This document shows, piece by piece, positions 12,396 to 25,079 of a stretch of 64,000 bases of DNA. The position numbers were made by a program, and so were the translations under genes. Under the pieces are notes generated by a model, which made no database searches, was not told the DNA's origin, and worked only from the letters and a program-made list of their open reading frames with translations. Source of the DNA: Manis javanica (taxonomy: Eukaryota > Chordata > Mammalia > Pholidota > Manidae); assembly GCF_040802235.1 (NCBI RefSeq), contig NC_133172.1, positions 32,445,738 through 32,509,737 of the forward strand, in the 5' to 3' direction. How positions within the stretch are numbered: position 1 is the first letter of the stretch; each line of letters begins with the position of its first letter.

Positions 12396-12689
12396 ATATT
12401 CTGTACTTGTACACTGTTATTGCTGCCTGTTTTAAATTAATAACTCAACAGATCATAAAAATTCATTAAAATAAATTGTATTTAGTAATTAATATAGCAC
12501 ATTTTATATACAAATATAGTTTAAATGCCCACACAAGATTTCTGATACGACATTTCCTTAGATCATAGACATTTGGAGTTAGGATAAAATTTCCTCTGAA
12601 AATGCCATTCCAAAAGAACAGAAAAGTGTCTGTTTGATAGTTCTGAAACTTTTAGTGATCCTCAGGCCTCCTGTGGTGGAGATGGAAGA

Positions 12690-12925
12690 GCCATTAACAT
12701 TCCCACTTTATGGACTGGAGAAGTGGCTTGAGTAAGCTCACAGTAGTAAATGAGAGGGTCAGTGCTGGACTTGAGCCTTGGTTCATTCATTCATCGTTAA
12801 CTTATTATTCATTTTTATTCAGCCGGAGTCTATTTAGATGCCTAGTACCTGCCAGGCTCTGTCATCTTGTGCTCAAGGTACCTTGCACATAGTAGGCACT
12901 CAATGAATACTTAACGATAAATAAG
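12690..12925. repeat. MIR or L2-derived fragments
   Basis: A reverse MIR-like part (an 'actttatggactggag' block) is followed by an L2-like tail ('cttgcacatagtaggcactc', 'aatgaatactta'). Boundaries are uncertain. Confidence 0.45.
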
Positions 12926-13489
12926 CGAATTACTGAATGAATGAATGCAGTGTTAGGATAGGTTGGGTTGGGGGACTTTCTAGTTTTTATTTTTGTCTAT
13001 TTAAAACAAATGCATTTGGTGTGCAAGTGAGTTAAGGTAAGTCTAAGTTGAGTCTGATGGAATAAGCCAGTCTGTCTTCAAGGCTGTTTTAAAGCTGGTA
13101 CTTACAGAGCAGACATGGTGTGGTCTCCTCTGTTAATGCACGTGACACCTACAGCTGTGCCCTGAGCACCATCTCCTGAGCCTGTCCCTCTGGATGCTAC
13201 AGAAGACAGGTTAGCTTTTATACCACCTTGTCTGCTATGATCTGTTGGTGGGGTCGATTCAGTCCACATAGGACGTTACAGGATTGTGTCTTGTCATCTT
13301 TGATCAAGTTTTGAACAGTGTGGTCTGGCCTATATGCTCTGAGGGGTTTAGAGAAGGGGTCTAGAAGGCAGCCTGGAACTATAGGATGAGATAGGACATG
13401 AATAGAGGGAGTATTTAGATTGATGAAGAAAAGAAAATAGGATAACTCATGGGCCAGAGAAGAAATAATGGAAGTCTGAAAGTGTTCAG

Positions 13490-13650
13490 AATCAAACAAT
13501 AATGAGAATATGATTTATAAAAATTTATGGGATGCAACTAAAGTAGAACATAGAGGGAAATTTATAATCTTAATGCTTGTATTTGGAAAGAAGAAAGGCT
13601 GCATTTTAAGGAGCTAAGAATCCATCTTAAGAAAGGGCTAGGTAGACAGC
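13490..13650 (+). repeat. L1 ORF2 fragment
   Basis: The block 'tgggatgcaactaaagtaga' with 'gagggaaatttataatctta' and 'gaaagaagaaaggc' matches the order of a well-known L1 ORF2 region. It is short and broken. Confidence 0.65.
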
Positions 13651-14044
13651 AAAAACATGAGGGCTGGGACTGAGCTGAGCACGTGGAAAGGATGGTAGGC
13701 AAGAGCTTTGAGAGGTGTAGGGGTTGTAGGAGTTTACAGGAATGGGTTTAAGTTTTTAGAATCCAGCTCTCTCTGAGCCTCCTTTGACCCTGGCATTCTA
13801 CCATTCTTTAACCTGGAGGCCTTTGTTCAGTGGCTGAATTTCTGATTCAGTGTGGGTTGCACTTGTGGTATGTCCAACTAACATATTCACCTCCTCCAGG
13901 ACTGCCTTGGCTACTATCATAACCTGACATATAATTTCCTATACAGTGGTGGTTGTCATGGGTTTCAGGTTGGGGATGGAAAAATGCCATGAAATGAGAC
14001 AAAATTAAAGTAAAGAACTAAATCCCTAAGGTACCCATTGCATC

Positions 14045-14235
14045 TGTTTGCTATTGTGTACCGGGCACTATATGTAGCTCTTTACATTTATTTTCTCATT
14101 TCAGCTACACTGCTACCTTCCAAGGGTATAGTGTGGCTATACTGTTCCTTAACAATGAAGAAACTGCCCCAATTTCCCATCTGGGAGGTGGCCTAGCTAG
14201 AATTTGAATCCAAGCCTGTTTGTCCCCAAAGCTTG
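14045..14235 (-). repeat. MIR-type fragment, minus
   Basis: Reverse-orientation MIR features: 'tttacatttattttctcatt', 'acaatgaagaaactgcccc' and 'agaatttgaatccaagcctg'. Confidence 0.55.
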
Positions 14236-14409
14236 TGCTTTTCTCTCTCTGACATGAAATGTGGGGCTTCATGTTGTAAACTTGCTTCGTTGGGCATAAC
14301 CATAGTTAGCAAACCTGAGGCTGTAACACCACCTATCTATCTGACTCATGCAGCCACTGAAGTAGATTGGGCCAGGGTGGCAGACTGAATTGGTTGGCTC
14401 CTTCACAAT

Positions 14410-14640
14410 ATTAGCTTACATATGTTTAACTTGGGAAATATGCCATGACTCCTAAAAAGTATATAATCTCACATGTTATGGTATAAACATGTTCCCATCA
14501 CTCAGGTGAAGAAATAAAATGTTATCAGTACCTTTCTCAATAGCAACCACTAGCCTGATTTATGTGTTAATCATTTATTTGCCTTTCTTTATAGTTTTAA
14601 TACCTTATACAATGATTCTCCAAATAATGTATTGTTTTGT
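14410..14640 (-). repeat. Old L1 3' UTR fragment
   Basis: The 'acatgttcccatcactcag' and 'gcaaccactagcctgat' blocks resemble the old L1 3' end seen at 3.7-4.0 kb. Confidence 0.5.
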
Positions 14641-15344
14641 TTTGAAAAACACAGCATAAACACCTGTGTTAGGAAAGGATAGTATTGCCTTTCCTTCTTG
14701 AATGAAGTCTCCCAGGGGCAGGGAGGCTGACAGGTTCTCAGGGACATGACCTGGTTTTATCTTCTCTGGGACGTTATAACGTCGTCCCTTGCTGGGAAGT
14801 CATTGGGAAAGGGCACGAGTGAGTCCTGGGAAACTGGATTCACTACAGCTGGGGGATCAGTTTGGGTGGCTGTAAGTCAGGGGCCAGATGTCCAGCAGCA
14901 ATATGGTTTGAGGAAGTGGGCTGGCTGCTCTGTATGTTCAGTTGTAAGGTTGCCAAAGGCTCTTTCAGCTTCCAGGAATAGGGCAAGGCCAGATACTTCT
15001 GTGGGTGAAATGAGTGACCTCACTGACCCAGGTAACAGGGGTTGAGAGAAAAAATGATATTAGCTAGTGGTACAGACAAGCCAAATACAGATCAAGTTTA
15101 GAGCCAGGCCTGCCTGCACATCTAGAAGGTAACTACCCTTAACATGTCTGAGTCTTGGGTCACACTATTGCAATCTGTCTGGACTGGTGGCCGTCTACTT
15201 GTTGTACAGAGCTGTCATCCTGAGATTTCCCTTCCTAGTCCTCCTATGTTGGTTCTCCTGTATCCTGAATACTCCATCTTCCTTTTTCTTGGTTTGCTCT
15301 ATTTTGGGAGAGAATATCATTCAGCTAATTCTCTAGGGTGAGGT

Positions 15345-15990
15345 TTTGGAGTTAAACTTTCTAAACTTTTATATATCTAAAAGTTTCTTCCTATTTGATT
15401 GACAGTTTAGCTGGGTATAACATTCTGGGATGGTCATTTTCCTTCAGAATTTTAAGAGTATTATTTCCTAATCTTTCAGAGAATTCCTAGAAGAATTCCA
15501 AAACCATTTTATAATTCTTTCTGGAACCTTGTAAAAGTTTATTTTGGTCCCTAACATTCTGGAATTTCACTATTATGTGCCTTGGAGTTCTTTCATTGTG
15601 CTGGGCACCCAAAATACACTTTGAATCTGGTCACTCATGTGTTTATGTTTTAGAAAGTTTACTTGACTAGCTTGTTGATTATTTCTTTCTGTTTTCTCTC
15701 TTTATGAAACTACTACTGTTTGAATTTTAGAACTCCTGGACTGATTGTCTCATTTCTTCTGCTTCTCATCTATTTTCCATCTCTGTGTCCTTTGGTTCCA
15801 CTTTCTGTATAATACCCTCACCTTTAATATTTAAACCCTTGAGTTTTCATTTTGTTATGATTCCTTTAATTTCCAAGATCTATTTTAAATGTTCCTCATT
15901 GTAGCATCCTGTTTTTGTTTTATGGTTTTGCAATATCTTGTGTTACTTAAGGATTAAAATGATAGGGTGGACTTTTTGGCAGAGGGCGGG
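15345..15990. repeat. Old interspersed repeat, family not assigned
   Basis: T-rich sequence ('tttagctgggtataacattc', 'gcttctcatctattttcca') that I recognise as repeat-like but cannot assign to a family by eye. There is no open frame of note. Confidence 0.4.
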
Positions 15991-16724
15991 GGGAGATTTT
16001 TTTCACCCTGCATAACCTTTTTACCTATAAGTGCTTTCCCCTTTCCCATTTATTTGGCCTCTGTCTTCCATATTAGATGCTTTCTTTGGGAATATGATCT
16101 TTCTTGGTTGTCTGCTCATGACTGAAATAGAGCACTTTAAAACTTAACTGGAAACCCAGAGCGTGCAGATGAATCTTGCGTACCTTGAGTTTCACTGTAG
16201 ACATTTTTTGGAAATGGCAGTGTTTACATCTTAGACCTTTTCTCCTGGGTTGGTTGAGTCCACATTGTAAACTTCACAGACCTCCTGCCTGGGAATAAAG
16301 GTCTGACTGCCAGAGCTGTAGGAGACCAGTGAGTGAGAGAGGGTTGGGCAGTGATAGTGATGCAGAGACATCCCAGCACTCATTTTGCACATGGTCATTT
16401 AACCCTTCTGTTTGGGGTATAATAACTACCTCCTTCATTGTGTCTGGCGCCTGCTGGTCTGATGATCCTGCTTCAGCCTTTATGGAATATAAATCACCAT
16501 ACTTTGCCATGGCAGGGCAGGGACAGTTGCTAGTGGCTTGCACTGGGTAAGGGGAACTGGAGATATGTTTCCAGAAAACTTTGACTCAGTGCTCCTTTAT
16601 TTAATCATTTCCTTTGGTCCAGAGGTACCTGATGCTTTTAATTCTGGAGAACTTTATAGTTCTGTGGTTTTCAACCTGCCAATTGTTGGCTTAGGATTTG
16701 GGTATTTGGGCTCTTCTTAGTCTG

Positions 16725-18590
16725 TTACTGTTCATTCATTGGGCAAATTCTTGAGCACCTACTGTGTGCCAGGCACTCTTCTAGGTATTGGAAATATCAA
16801 AGAGTAAAACAGACAAAAGTCCTTGTCCTACAGATGCTCACATTCAGTGGGGGGGAGACAGACAGTAAACAAAAGGGAGCAAAGACAGGAGAGTATGTTA
16901 AAAGGTGATATGTACTGTAGAAAATAGCATGGGTTTTGGGGGTAGAGAGTTGCAGGAGACAGAGGGTTGGTGATTACAATTTTAAATAGGATAGTCAGGG
17001 AGTCCACTTCACTGGGAAGGTAAAATTTGAGCAAAGACTTAAAGGAGGTGAGGGCTTTAGTCACGTGGGTAGATGGGAAAATGGAATTGCAGGCAAAGGC
17101 CCAGAGGTAGGAGCTTACTTGATGTTTTTAGGAGACAGGAGGCTCATGTACTGAGTGGAATGATCAAAGTAAGAGAAGTAACCAGGGTCTGGATGGTTAT
17201 AGACAGCACTTTTTTTTTTTTCCGGGGTCCTGACCTTATTCCAAGTTCTCAGTTCACATCTGCCTCCTGCATGCCAGGGCTGTACTCCCTCTTCCCTATG
17301 CATTAAAACCAGCCCTCCAGCCCCAAGGACACATACCTCCATGTGACACTCCCTGGGCTTCGGTGTTGCCTCATGAATGATCCCTCTGGCTTTAGGTTCC
17401 TACTTTATTTCTGGCTCAAAAAGTCACTCCGTTCCTTCTCTCAAGCTTATCTATGAATTACAAAGAACTTGACTATATTTGGGGGCAGAGAGGGCTAGTA
17501 GGGCAGAGATGGGAATTTTCTGCTATTAATTTAGGTGCTCGGAGGACTTCCTCTGAATGATGTAAAGCCCTTGAAATTTATTCAAGTTAGCTTTATGACC
17601 CAATATATGGTTTATTTTATTAACTGTTTGTGTATTTAAAAAGAACGTCTATTCTGTCATTGTTGGCTATTGTGTTGATGACAAGCTAGTTGTGTTGCCC
17701 ACACTTACATGCTAACTGCTCTTCTATTTCTATTCGAGAGGAATGTGCTGCTGTCTAGACAGCACTTTTTTCTGTTTGGGGCCTTGCAAGTTACTGTTGG
17801 AATTGGGCTTTTACCCTGAGAAAATGGGGAAACTGGTGGGATATTTGTAACAGGAATAGTGTGATCTGGCTTTTATTTTTAAAGAATTGCACTCTGACTC
17901 TGGTGTTGAGATTAGATTGCAGAGGCAGGGAGACCAGTTAGGCAGCCTCTGCTGTTTCCAGGTGAGCAATGATGGTGGCTTGGATGGTGGCAGTAGAGAA
18001 GGTAGGGAGAAGTGGTAGAATTTTATAGCTGTGCGTCCATCACAGTATACACTGGCCATGTGTGTCTACTGAGTACTTGAAATGTGGCTAGTCTACACTG
18101 AGATTGTTTCAAAGACTTTGTACGAAAGAATGTAAAATACCTCAGTGGTGTTTTACATTGATCACCTGTTGAAATAGTAATCGTTATATTGGGTTAAATA
18201 AAATACATGATTAATTTCACCAATTTCTTTTTACTTTTACAAATGTGGCTATTAGAAGGCTTAAAATTACACATGCATCTTGCATTGTATCTGGCTTTAT
18301 ACCTCTACTGGACCGTGCTGTTCTGAATATGCTTTGAAGGTAGGGCCAAGAGGACTTGCTGGTGGATAACAGAGGAGGGGTTTCAAGGGTGACTCCCAAA
18401 TTCTGGTGCTGAGCAACCGGAAGGATGGAGTGGACATAAGCCGAGATGAGGAAGGTTGTAGGTTTGGCTCATGCATGTAGATAGGAGTTTAGTTTTAGAT
18501 CCATTCAGGTGAAGGTGTTCATAAGACATCTAAGTGGAAATGGTGGTAGGCAGTTGAGAGCATGTCCACGGCTCAGGGCAGCAATTTAAC
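16725..18590 (-). repeat. Long L2 LINE fragment, minus strand
   Basis: It begins with 'gagcacctactgtgtgccag' and 'cattcagtggggggg'. It passes the 'ggatagtcagggagtccac' and 'gcaaaggcccagaggtag' blocks. After interruptions at about 17.2-17.8 kb, it continues with 'gcactctgactctggtg', 'gagaccagttaggcagcc' and 'cataagacatctaagtgg'. It is one of six same-strand copies of this module in the window. Confidence 0.65.
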
Positions 18591-18963
18591 TTCCATATGA
18601 AAATGTGGGAGTCACAGGCAGAGATGGTGTTTCAAGCCATGAGACTCGATGAAACCACCTCTCTCCCAGATGATTTCCTGCTTCCAGAATTGTTTCTCCT
18701 ATCCTTTTAGGTTTATAGGTTTATGCCTTTTTTTTTTTATTATTATCCACTCTCTTAGTGGGTTTTGAGAGGAAGACAGATTGGATGTGTGTGTTCAAGT
18801 GTTCACTTCACCACCCAATGCTGTATTGACTTCTTTAAATTCATCTTGCTGTTTGTTTTCTGGCCTTTTATTGTGGTGGAAGAGAGATGCCTATGAAATG
18901 GCAGTAATCTGTAGAAACCTTTATCAGACTTTCTAAAAAGATAATGACTTGCTTTTTCCAAAG

Positions 18964-19065
18964 GAAGAAGCCTCCTTGATCTTGCCACAGTGAAGGCAAA
19001 TGCGTTGGCTGCCTTTCTTCTACATGTTCAGGAGCTACCAGTCCCTTTGGCCCTGCCTTTTGAAG
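18964..19065 (+). pseudogene. NOD2: NOD2 exon 3 remnant, one base deleted
   Basis: The acceptor is at 18,962-18,963 and the donor GTATAT at 19,066. The frame that keeps the protein similarity reads [31 protein letters not shown]. However, only eight bases (gaagaagc) precede 'ctccttgat' where nine are expected after a phase-0 exon 2, so splicing shifts the frame by one base. One codon (Gln of 'LLQHV') is also missing. The similarity is certain; the exact deleted base is inferred. Confidence 0.88.
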
Positions 19066-19109
19066 GTATATATATGTTCTCAGTTCATGAGAAAATGAAA
19101 AGGCTGCAC

Positions 19110-19270
19110 AGATTCATGGGTAACAGCAAGAACTCCAGGGTGAGACACATCAGTTAGAATCCCACTTACTGGCTGTGCAAGCTTCCCTGACTCCATTTCC
19201 TCATTTTAAGGTTAACACCACCTGTGTCTCATTAGGCTGTTGGGAGGATTAAAAAGATTACCGTGTGTAA
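19110..19270 (+). repeat. MIR SINE
   Basis: MIR landmarks: 'gttagaatcccacttactgg', 'ctgtgcaagcttccctgac', 'tccatttcctcattttaagg' and 'ttgggaggattaaaaagatt'. Confidence 0.7.
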
Positions 19271-20734
19271 TATTAGGGTTAGCTTTTATGACTTCCTGCA
19301 CTGCAGAGTGATAACTGGAGCTACTGTGTATTGGGGCTAATATGGGAATTCCTTACTAGGGAAACACTCACTGTCAATAATGAAAAGATGTGGAAACACT
19401 TTTTGAGATAGGGCTGGTATCTCCCTGTCTCTGGAGTTTAGCTACTCACTATCAGAAACTCAAGAACCAAATAGATAATGTGGTATCTCTGATTGTGCAT
19501 GGTCACCAAGCCAAACCCAAGGATGGGAGAGGCTTGGAGAGCACAGTTTGAATATCCCAGGCATCTTGTCCTTTATGGCAACCCTGAAAAGGAGGAGGTT
19601 ATATTTTCTCTGCCTTGCAGATGTGAAACTGGGGCAGGTAAGTTAGGTGACAAGGTAAGGGAGGATGATCTGGTTCTAGACTGTTGCCACCTATGCTCTC
19701 TCTTTTCTTGGGAGAAGAGATCTTCAGTTGTAAAGAGAGGACACACGTCTGATGTGTCTTGTTCCTGCATCAGTCACTGTAGGGAAAGCTCATGGGCACC
19801 AAGGGGCCCTGAACTGTGGATGGTGTTGGCAGATGGATTTATCACCCTGAGCCCTCTGCTCTGGGCAGTGAGCACATCTGTGGGAAGCCTGTGCATGGTA
19901 TCTGGATGTGTACCATCTCACCTGAGACCAGACCCCAGTGCACAGCACAGAGCATGGTGCCAGGCTTGGTCCTTGGTTAGTATCATCAAGCACAGTTGGC
20001 CATTAATGCATTGTAATGCTGTGACATGGTGACATTGCTAAAGGTGTTGATTGACACGTTTGTTTTTAAAATGAGAGATAATTATTTTTTTAGAGAATCA
20101 TTTTTTGATATCGTTTTTGATATCAATGGCTGTATAACCTACATTGGAAATTGGGGCATTACAGAGGAAAAAAAATGTATCAAAACAGAAACGTGGAACA
20201 TCTCCTTTATGTGACTGCAAATACAGCTTTGACATGCTAAGAGTGCTCTGTGAGAATTTCTTGTTAGCGTTTGAGTTGAGAACCAGTGGGCCAGTACTAG
20301 GTTGGGGCAGTGAGGCCTGATGCTCTGAGGTCCTCCAGCCCTGGGGCTTCAGACAACCATTTCGCCATTTTCTTAAAAGGGAACTAACCCCTGACACAGG
20401 AAGTGGTTTGCTCATACTGGTATGAGGATGATTAAGAGCAGCAGTCCATGAACACACTCTCACTGTAGAGAGTCGCATGAACATGATGCGGAAGTGGATC
20501 TTGATGAGGGAATCTTGTCCAAGTGCTTGACCCGGACACCCCAGTGACCCTGAGGCCATCTTGTGCCAGGTCCACCCAGATAATCTAGGATAATCTCCCT
20601 ACCTGAAGGTCTTTAGTTTCTTCACCTCTGTCTAGTCCCTCTTGCAATAAGGTAATATATTCAAGATCCTGAGAATTAATTAGGATGTGAGCACCTACAG
20701 GGAGCTCCTGTTGTCTCTACTACACCCACCAATC

Positions 20735-20960
20735 ATAATGATAGTAAATGCCATTTTCTGAGAGTTTATGAGGGTCAGGCATTCTTCTGAACTCTATTTT
20801 AGCTCATTTCCTCCTGAAATAATCCTTCAAGGTGTGAATTGTCCTCAGTTTTAGAGATAAGAATACTGAGGCCAGAAAGGCTGAGTGGCGAGCCTAAGCT
20901 AACGATGGGCCCAGGTTTGAAACTCAGATGTATCTGAGTTCAGAAACTGGGCTCCTAAGC
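20735..20960 (-). repeat. MIR-type fragment, minus
   Basis: Reverse MIR order: 'gtgtgaattgtcctcagtt', 'gataagaatactgaggccag' and 'ggcccaggtttgaaactcag'. Confidence 0.6.
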
Positions 20961-21129
20961 ACTTAAACTTTCTGTTTCCCTTTAGAAAGATACAACTGAG
21001 GCCAAGTGGTAAAAGGACTTATCTATGGCTACCTAACCAATATGGTGGGACAGGCATCAGAGTGCAGGTCTTCTGACCCCAGCCCAGCACACCTTCTAAT
21101 CTTCTCTAGCTCTTCCTGATGTCAGTAAT

Positions 21130-21312
21130 AGTAACAGTGCTAGCCAGTGTCTTCAGAGCACTTACTTTGTGTTGGACACAAATAAAGAATTTAATAGGCA
21201 TTATCTTAATTGATCCACATGAAACTATCAGGTAGGGACTGTCATCTCACCTACTTCACAAGGGAGGAAACTGAGGCTTAGGAAGGTCCCATGACTGCCC
21301 TCAAAGTCCTTA
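21130..21312 (-). repeat. MIR-type fragment, minus
   Basis: The 'gagcacttactttgtgttgg', 'gggaggaaactgaggcttag' and 'gaaggtcccatgactgccc' blocks are in reverse MIR order. It ends just upstream of NOD2 exon 4. Confidence 0.6.
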
Positions 21313-21454
21313 GCTCCGTGAGTGGAGAGCCAGGACTGGCGCCTGCTGGCTACTCTCCCCGGTGTGTGCCATCATGTTCCTCCAAGGCTGCTCTCTGGCC
21401 AGATCCCATCTTCCCCTTGGTCTCATCTCAGGTGCCTCTTCTTCTGTCTTTCAG

Positions 21455-23239
21455 ATGCTACACGTAGGAGATACATGTCCCAGCTGAGGACCACAGTATC
21501 TGCTCAGCCTTGCTTTCTGAGTACCTATGATGGGACAGAGAATCTTTGCTTGGAGGAAATATATACAGAGAATGTTCTGGAGATCCAGACACAGGCAGGC
21601 ATGGCTAGACCCCTGCAGAAAAGCCCCGCTACCCTAGGTCTGGAGGAGCTCTTCAGCATCCACGACCATCACAGTGAAGATGCAGATGCCGTGCTGGTGG
21701 CGGGTGAGGCAGGCAGTGGCAAGAGCACATTTTGGCAGCTGCACCTGCTGTGGGCTGCGGGGCGGGCCTTCCAGGAAGTTCTCTTCATCTTTGCATTCAG
21801 CTCCTGGCGGCTGCAGTGTATGGCAAAACTGCTTCTGTGCAGACACTGCTCTTCGAACATTGCTGTTGGCTTGACCTTGGCCACCAGGACGTCTCCCAGG
21901 TCCTCCTTGACCACCCTGACCGCCTCCTCTTAACCTTTGATGGCTTTGATGAGTTCAGGTTCAGGTTCACCAATCATGAGCATCACTGCTCTCTGACTGA
22001 CCTCACGTCTGTCCAGATTTGCTCTTCAACCTTCTGTAGGGTAACCTGCTCACAAATGCCTGCAAGGTGTTGATCAGCTGTCTAGGCACAGTGACAGCAT
22101 TCCTCAGAAAGTACGTGCACAGCCTCAAGGGTTTCTTGGAAGAGGGCATTGAACCATACCTGAGAAAGTGCCGTTGTGAGTCTGGGGTGGCTGACTTGCC
22201 TTATTCGCCTGCTCAAAGCGACCTCAGCCATGCATGGTTTGTGCCACCTTCCTGTCTTCACACGGATAGTATCCAAATGCCACCAGGAACTGTTGCTGTG
22301 TGATGGGCGGTCCCTGAAGACCACCACAGATGTATACCTGCTGATCCCACAGTATTTTCTACTGTATGCGTCCCTACCAGACTCAGCCCCCTGTGGTCTG
22401 GAGCCCAGTCTGCTTGGAGGCAGGCTTCCACCCTCCTGCACCTTGACCGGCTGGCTCTCTGGGGCCTGGGCATGTGCTGCTATGTGTTCTCGGCCAGGCA
22501 GCTCCAGGCAGCACATGTTGACAGTGAGGACATTGCTGTTGGCTTCCTGGTGCATGCCTGAAGCGCTACGCCTGGCACTGCTGCTCCCTTAGAATGCCTA
22601 CATATGACTTCTCAGTGCTTTTTGCAGTGTTCTATCTCATGCTCAGTGCTGGCCTGCAGCTGTCCTCCTTTAGACACCTCTGCAGTTGTCGCAGGCCAGG
22701 CAGCTTGCCGCTGGCCACACTGTGCATGCAGGGCTCAGAGGGCAAGGAGGGCAGCATAACATCTTTGCTGCAGGAGGCTGAGCCACACAACCTCCAGATC
22801 ACAGCAGCCTTCCTGGCAGGACTTTTGTCTCAGGAGCACCGGGGCTTGTGGTCTGAGTTCCAGGCTTCTGGGAAGGCCCTGCTTCAGGGCCAGGCCTGTG
22901 TGCAGTGGTGTCTGGCCCCTGGTCTTCACAAACACTTCTACTCTATCCCACCAGCTGTGCCAGGGGAGGCCAAGAGCATGCATGCCATGCCCAGGTTCAT
23001 CTAGCTCATCTGGGGCCTCTGTGAGATGCACAAGGAGCGGCTGGCGCAGGAGGCTGTGCATGGGCTAAAGATTGGGCACCTCAAGCTGACATTTCGCAGC
23101 ATGGGCCCAGCCAAGTATGCTGCCCTAGCCTTCGTGCTGTGGCACCTCTGGTGGCCCGTGGCCCTGCAGGTGGACACTCTGTGGGTAACACTGGCATGGA
23201 GCGGCTGCTGCCTTGCCTCAGGGTCTGCAAGGCTCTTTA
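21455..23239 (+). pseudogene. NOD2: NOD2 exon 4 remnant (NACHT), six frameshifts, three stops
   Basis: This is the large NACHT exon, about 1.79 kb. The acceptor (tttcag, AG at 21,453-21,454) and donor (GTGAGG at 23,240) are kept. Walker A is intact (GEAGSGKST, 21,703-21,729) and Walker B is legible ([10 protein letters not shown], about 21,927-21,956) but in another frame. Breaks in order: -1 near 21,829-21,836; -1 near 22,017-22,021; TAG at 22,037 (Gln position); an in-frame 9-base loss near 22,115; +1 near 22,191-22,198; -1 near 22,426-22,433; TGA at 22,559; -1 near 22,615-22,625; TAG at 23,002 (Trp position); about -4 near 23,174-23,178. The frame of each intact block agrees with the sum of the preceding shifts. 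Similarity to NOD2 is continuous, from the '[21 protein letters not shown]' block to the 'HLKLTF' block. Confidence 0.95.
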
Positions 23240-23414
23240 GTGAGGGTGGCTGGGTAATGCTGGCCGGGCACAGTGGAGTGCCACGATTGAGGTGCAGGTA
23301 CTGGAGCACTGTGCTAGGATTCAGGCATCCAGGCCAAGCCCGGGTCCTGCCACATGTCATGTGCAACCCTGGCCCAGTCCCTTCCCCAGTCTGGGCCTTA
23401 ACTTTCAATATATG

Positions 23415-23620
23415 ATAATGAAAACCATAATTTATTGAATGTCCTGTGTGCCAGACACTGTGTTACACGCTTCCTGGAATTCCCTCCTTTAATCTCCATA
23501 TCCACCCTGGGCTGTAGGCAGGGACATTATTATCCCCATTATCCTCAATTTGAGGCTCAGAGAAACTAAGTAACTTGTCCATTGTCACTCAGGAAATGGC
23601 AGTGCTGGGATTCACAAATG
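23415..23620 (-). repeat. MIR-type fragment, minus
   Basis: Reverse MIR order: 'gtgtgccagacactgtgtta', 'attattatccccattatcc', 'ggctcagagaaactaagtaa' and 'cagtgctgggattcacaaa'. Confidence 0.75.
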
Positions 23621-25079
23621 ACATCTTTTTGGTTACGAGTCCCTACGCCTCACGAACAGCCTGTCTGTGGACAGGCTTCAGAGGCTGCATGAGGGCCTTG
23701 CAGTCACATGCAGAGTTTGGTGTAATGTGTGCCTGTTCGGAACTACCTCGAAGCAGAGGTGACTTGTGCCCTGTGGGAGACTTTACAGTCTCAACAAGAT
23801 GGGAATATCTGAGATAGAGAGTGGCTGCAGCATTTCTTCTGCCCTTTTAGTCCTTATGTAGTGTGGTGTCCACAGGAGATTTTGGCGTCAGTCACATTCC
23901 TTTCAGCCCCATCTCAAAGTGGGAGGTTCCCTTTTGGAATGTCTGTGCCCCAGCACCCCCTCTCCACATCCTGGGCCAGGTGAGGGCAGAGGGTGTGCCT
24001 GGGTCTGGCGGCCAGCACACTGCAGGCTCTCAGCTTCCCTTCCAGCCTTGAAAGGGGATGTCCTGCTCCGTATTTAAACCCTTTGAGAAAGCAGAAGTTG
24101 TAGCTGAAAGTTCAGATCCACTGCAGACCTCCAGGGCTCTTGGTTTACCCCAGGTGACCTTATTTGACCCCAAACAAGGGACATGCCTCTCCTTGAATAT
24201 ATTAGAATGGCACCACCTTCTCTGGGCCAAAGCAGCAAGCAAAACACAGGGACATCTACTAGAAACTGTGTGGTGGGCTTTGTTATCCCTCACATAGGCA
24301 CCATGGTCATACATTTATAAATATAATATATAATATATTATAGTTAATATGTGTATTAAATACAATTAATCGATGTTATCAGTATGACTCTCCGGAAGAA
24401 ACAGATGACACATTTAAATTGGGTCTGAGGAGAGTTAGGGAAAGCAGAAAGGGATGTTCAGGGTCCTGGGGCTCCTTACAGTGGGACGGGGCTGGGCGGG
24501 GCTGTTTTCCTCCTCAGGCCTGAAGGGCAGGGTGGGCGCGAGCTATTAGCTGAGAGAAGGCTGCAGAGGGCCGCCTGATGGGAGCTGAGGCTGCAGCAAC
24601 CTAATTGATAAGCCCTTGCCTTCCCTCTCCTCTCTGCTCCCACCTTGACCCAGCAGGGAGTCAGAGCAGGGGGCCTGCTGATGTAGTCCATGGGAATCAG
24701 GCCCGCAGGTCTGAGAGCTGGTACAGAGGGGAGGAGTGGATGGGCTGGTTAAATGGAAGATGGCCTCCACAATGCTCCACTTTCCTAGGAAGATGGGGTC
24801 ATGATGATTTCACTCAGAAATTTTGAGGCCTGCCTGGTGGAACTATTTTCCTGATATTAGTATGAGTATTTCTGGATAGTGGACACATAGTCCTCAAAGG
24901 GGTCCTTGATCCCCAATTGCTCAGGAACCACTGGCCTGGATGAGCCTTATAGGCTAGTCCTTACCTAGAATGAGTGGAACCTCTCTCCTTCATTTGGAAA
25001 GCCCAGTGACTCTACAATGTGTGGAAGGGCTAAGGGGAGGCTGTGGTCCCGTCCCTATTTTCAGACAAAGGTGAAGGCG

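Larger units (their letters stand above)
11995..18963 (+). other. NOD2 intron 2
   Basis: About 7 kb with no exon recognised. It holds MIRs, old L1 pieces, one unassigned old repeat and a long L2 fragment (listed separately). Unlisted parts, such as 13,020-13,490 and 16,000-16,720, show nothing I can name. Confidence 0.7.
19066..21454 (+). other. NOD2 intron 3
   Basis: About 2.4 kb. It holds three MIR-type elements, listed separately. The stretch 19,300-20,730 shows nothing recognisable. Confidence 0.6.

Noticed and set aside
13218-13499. 93-codon minus-strand open frame in NOD2 intron 2
   Set aside because: There is no recognisable domain, splice context or promoter; treated as chance.
21322-21933. 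A P-loop protein of about 200 residues as a new small NTPase gene
   Set aside because: The Walker A belongs to NOD2 exon 4, the frame begins in intron 3, and it ends in a frameshifted tail. It is a pseudogene block, not a gene.
22594-23004. Separate 136-codon gene
   Set aside because: It is the NOD2 NACHT C-terminal block between a frameshift and a TAG at a Trp position.
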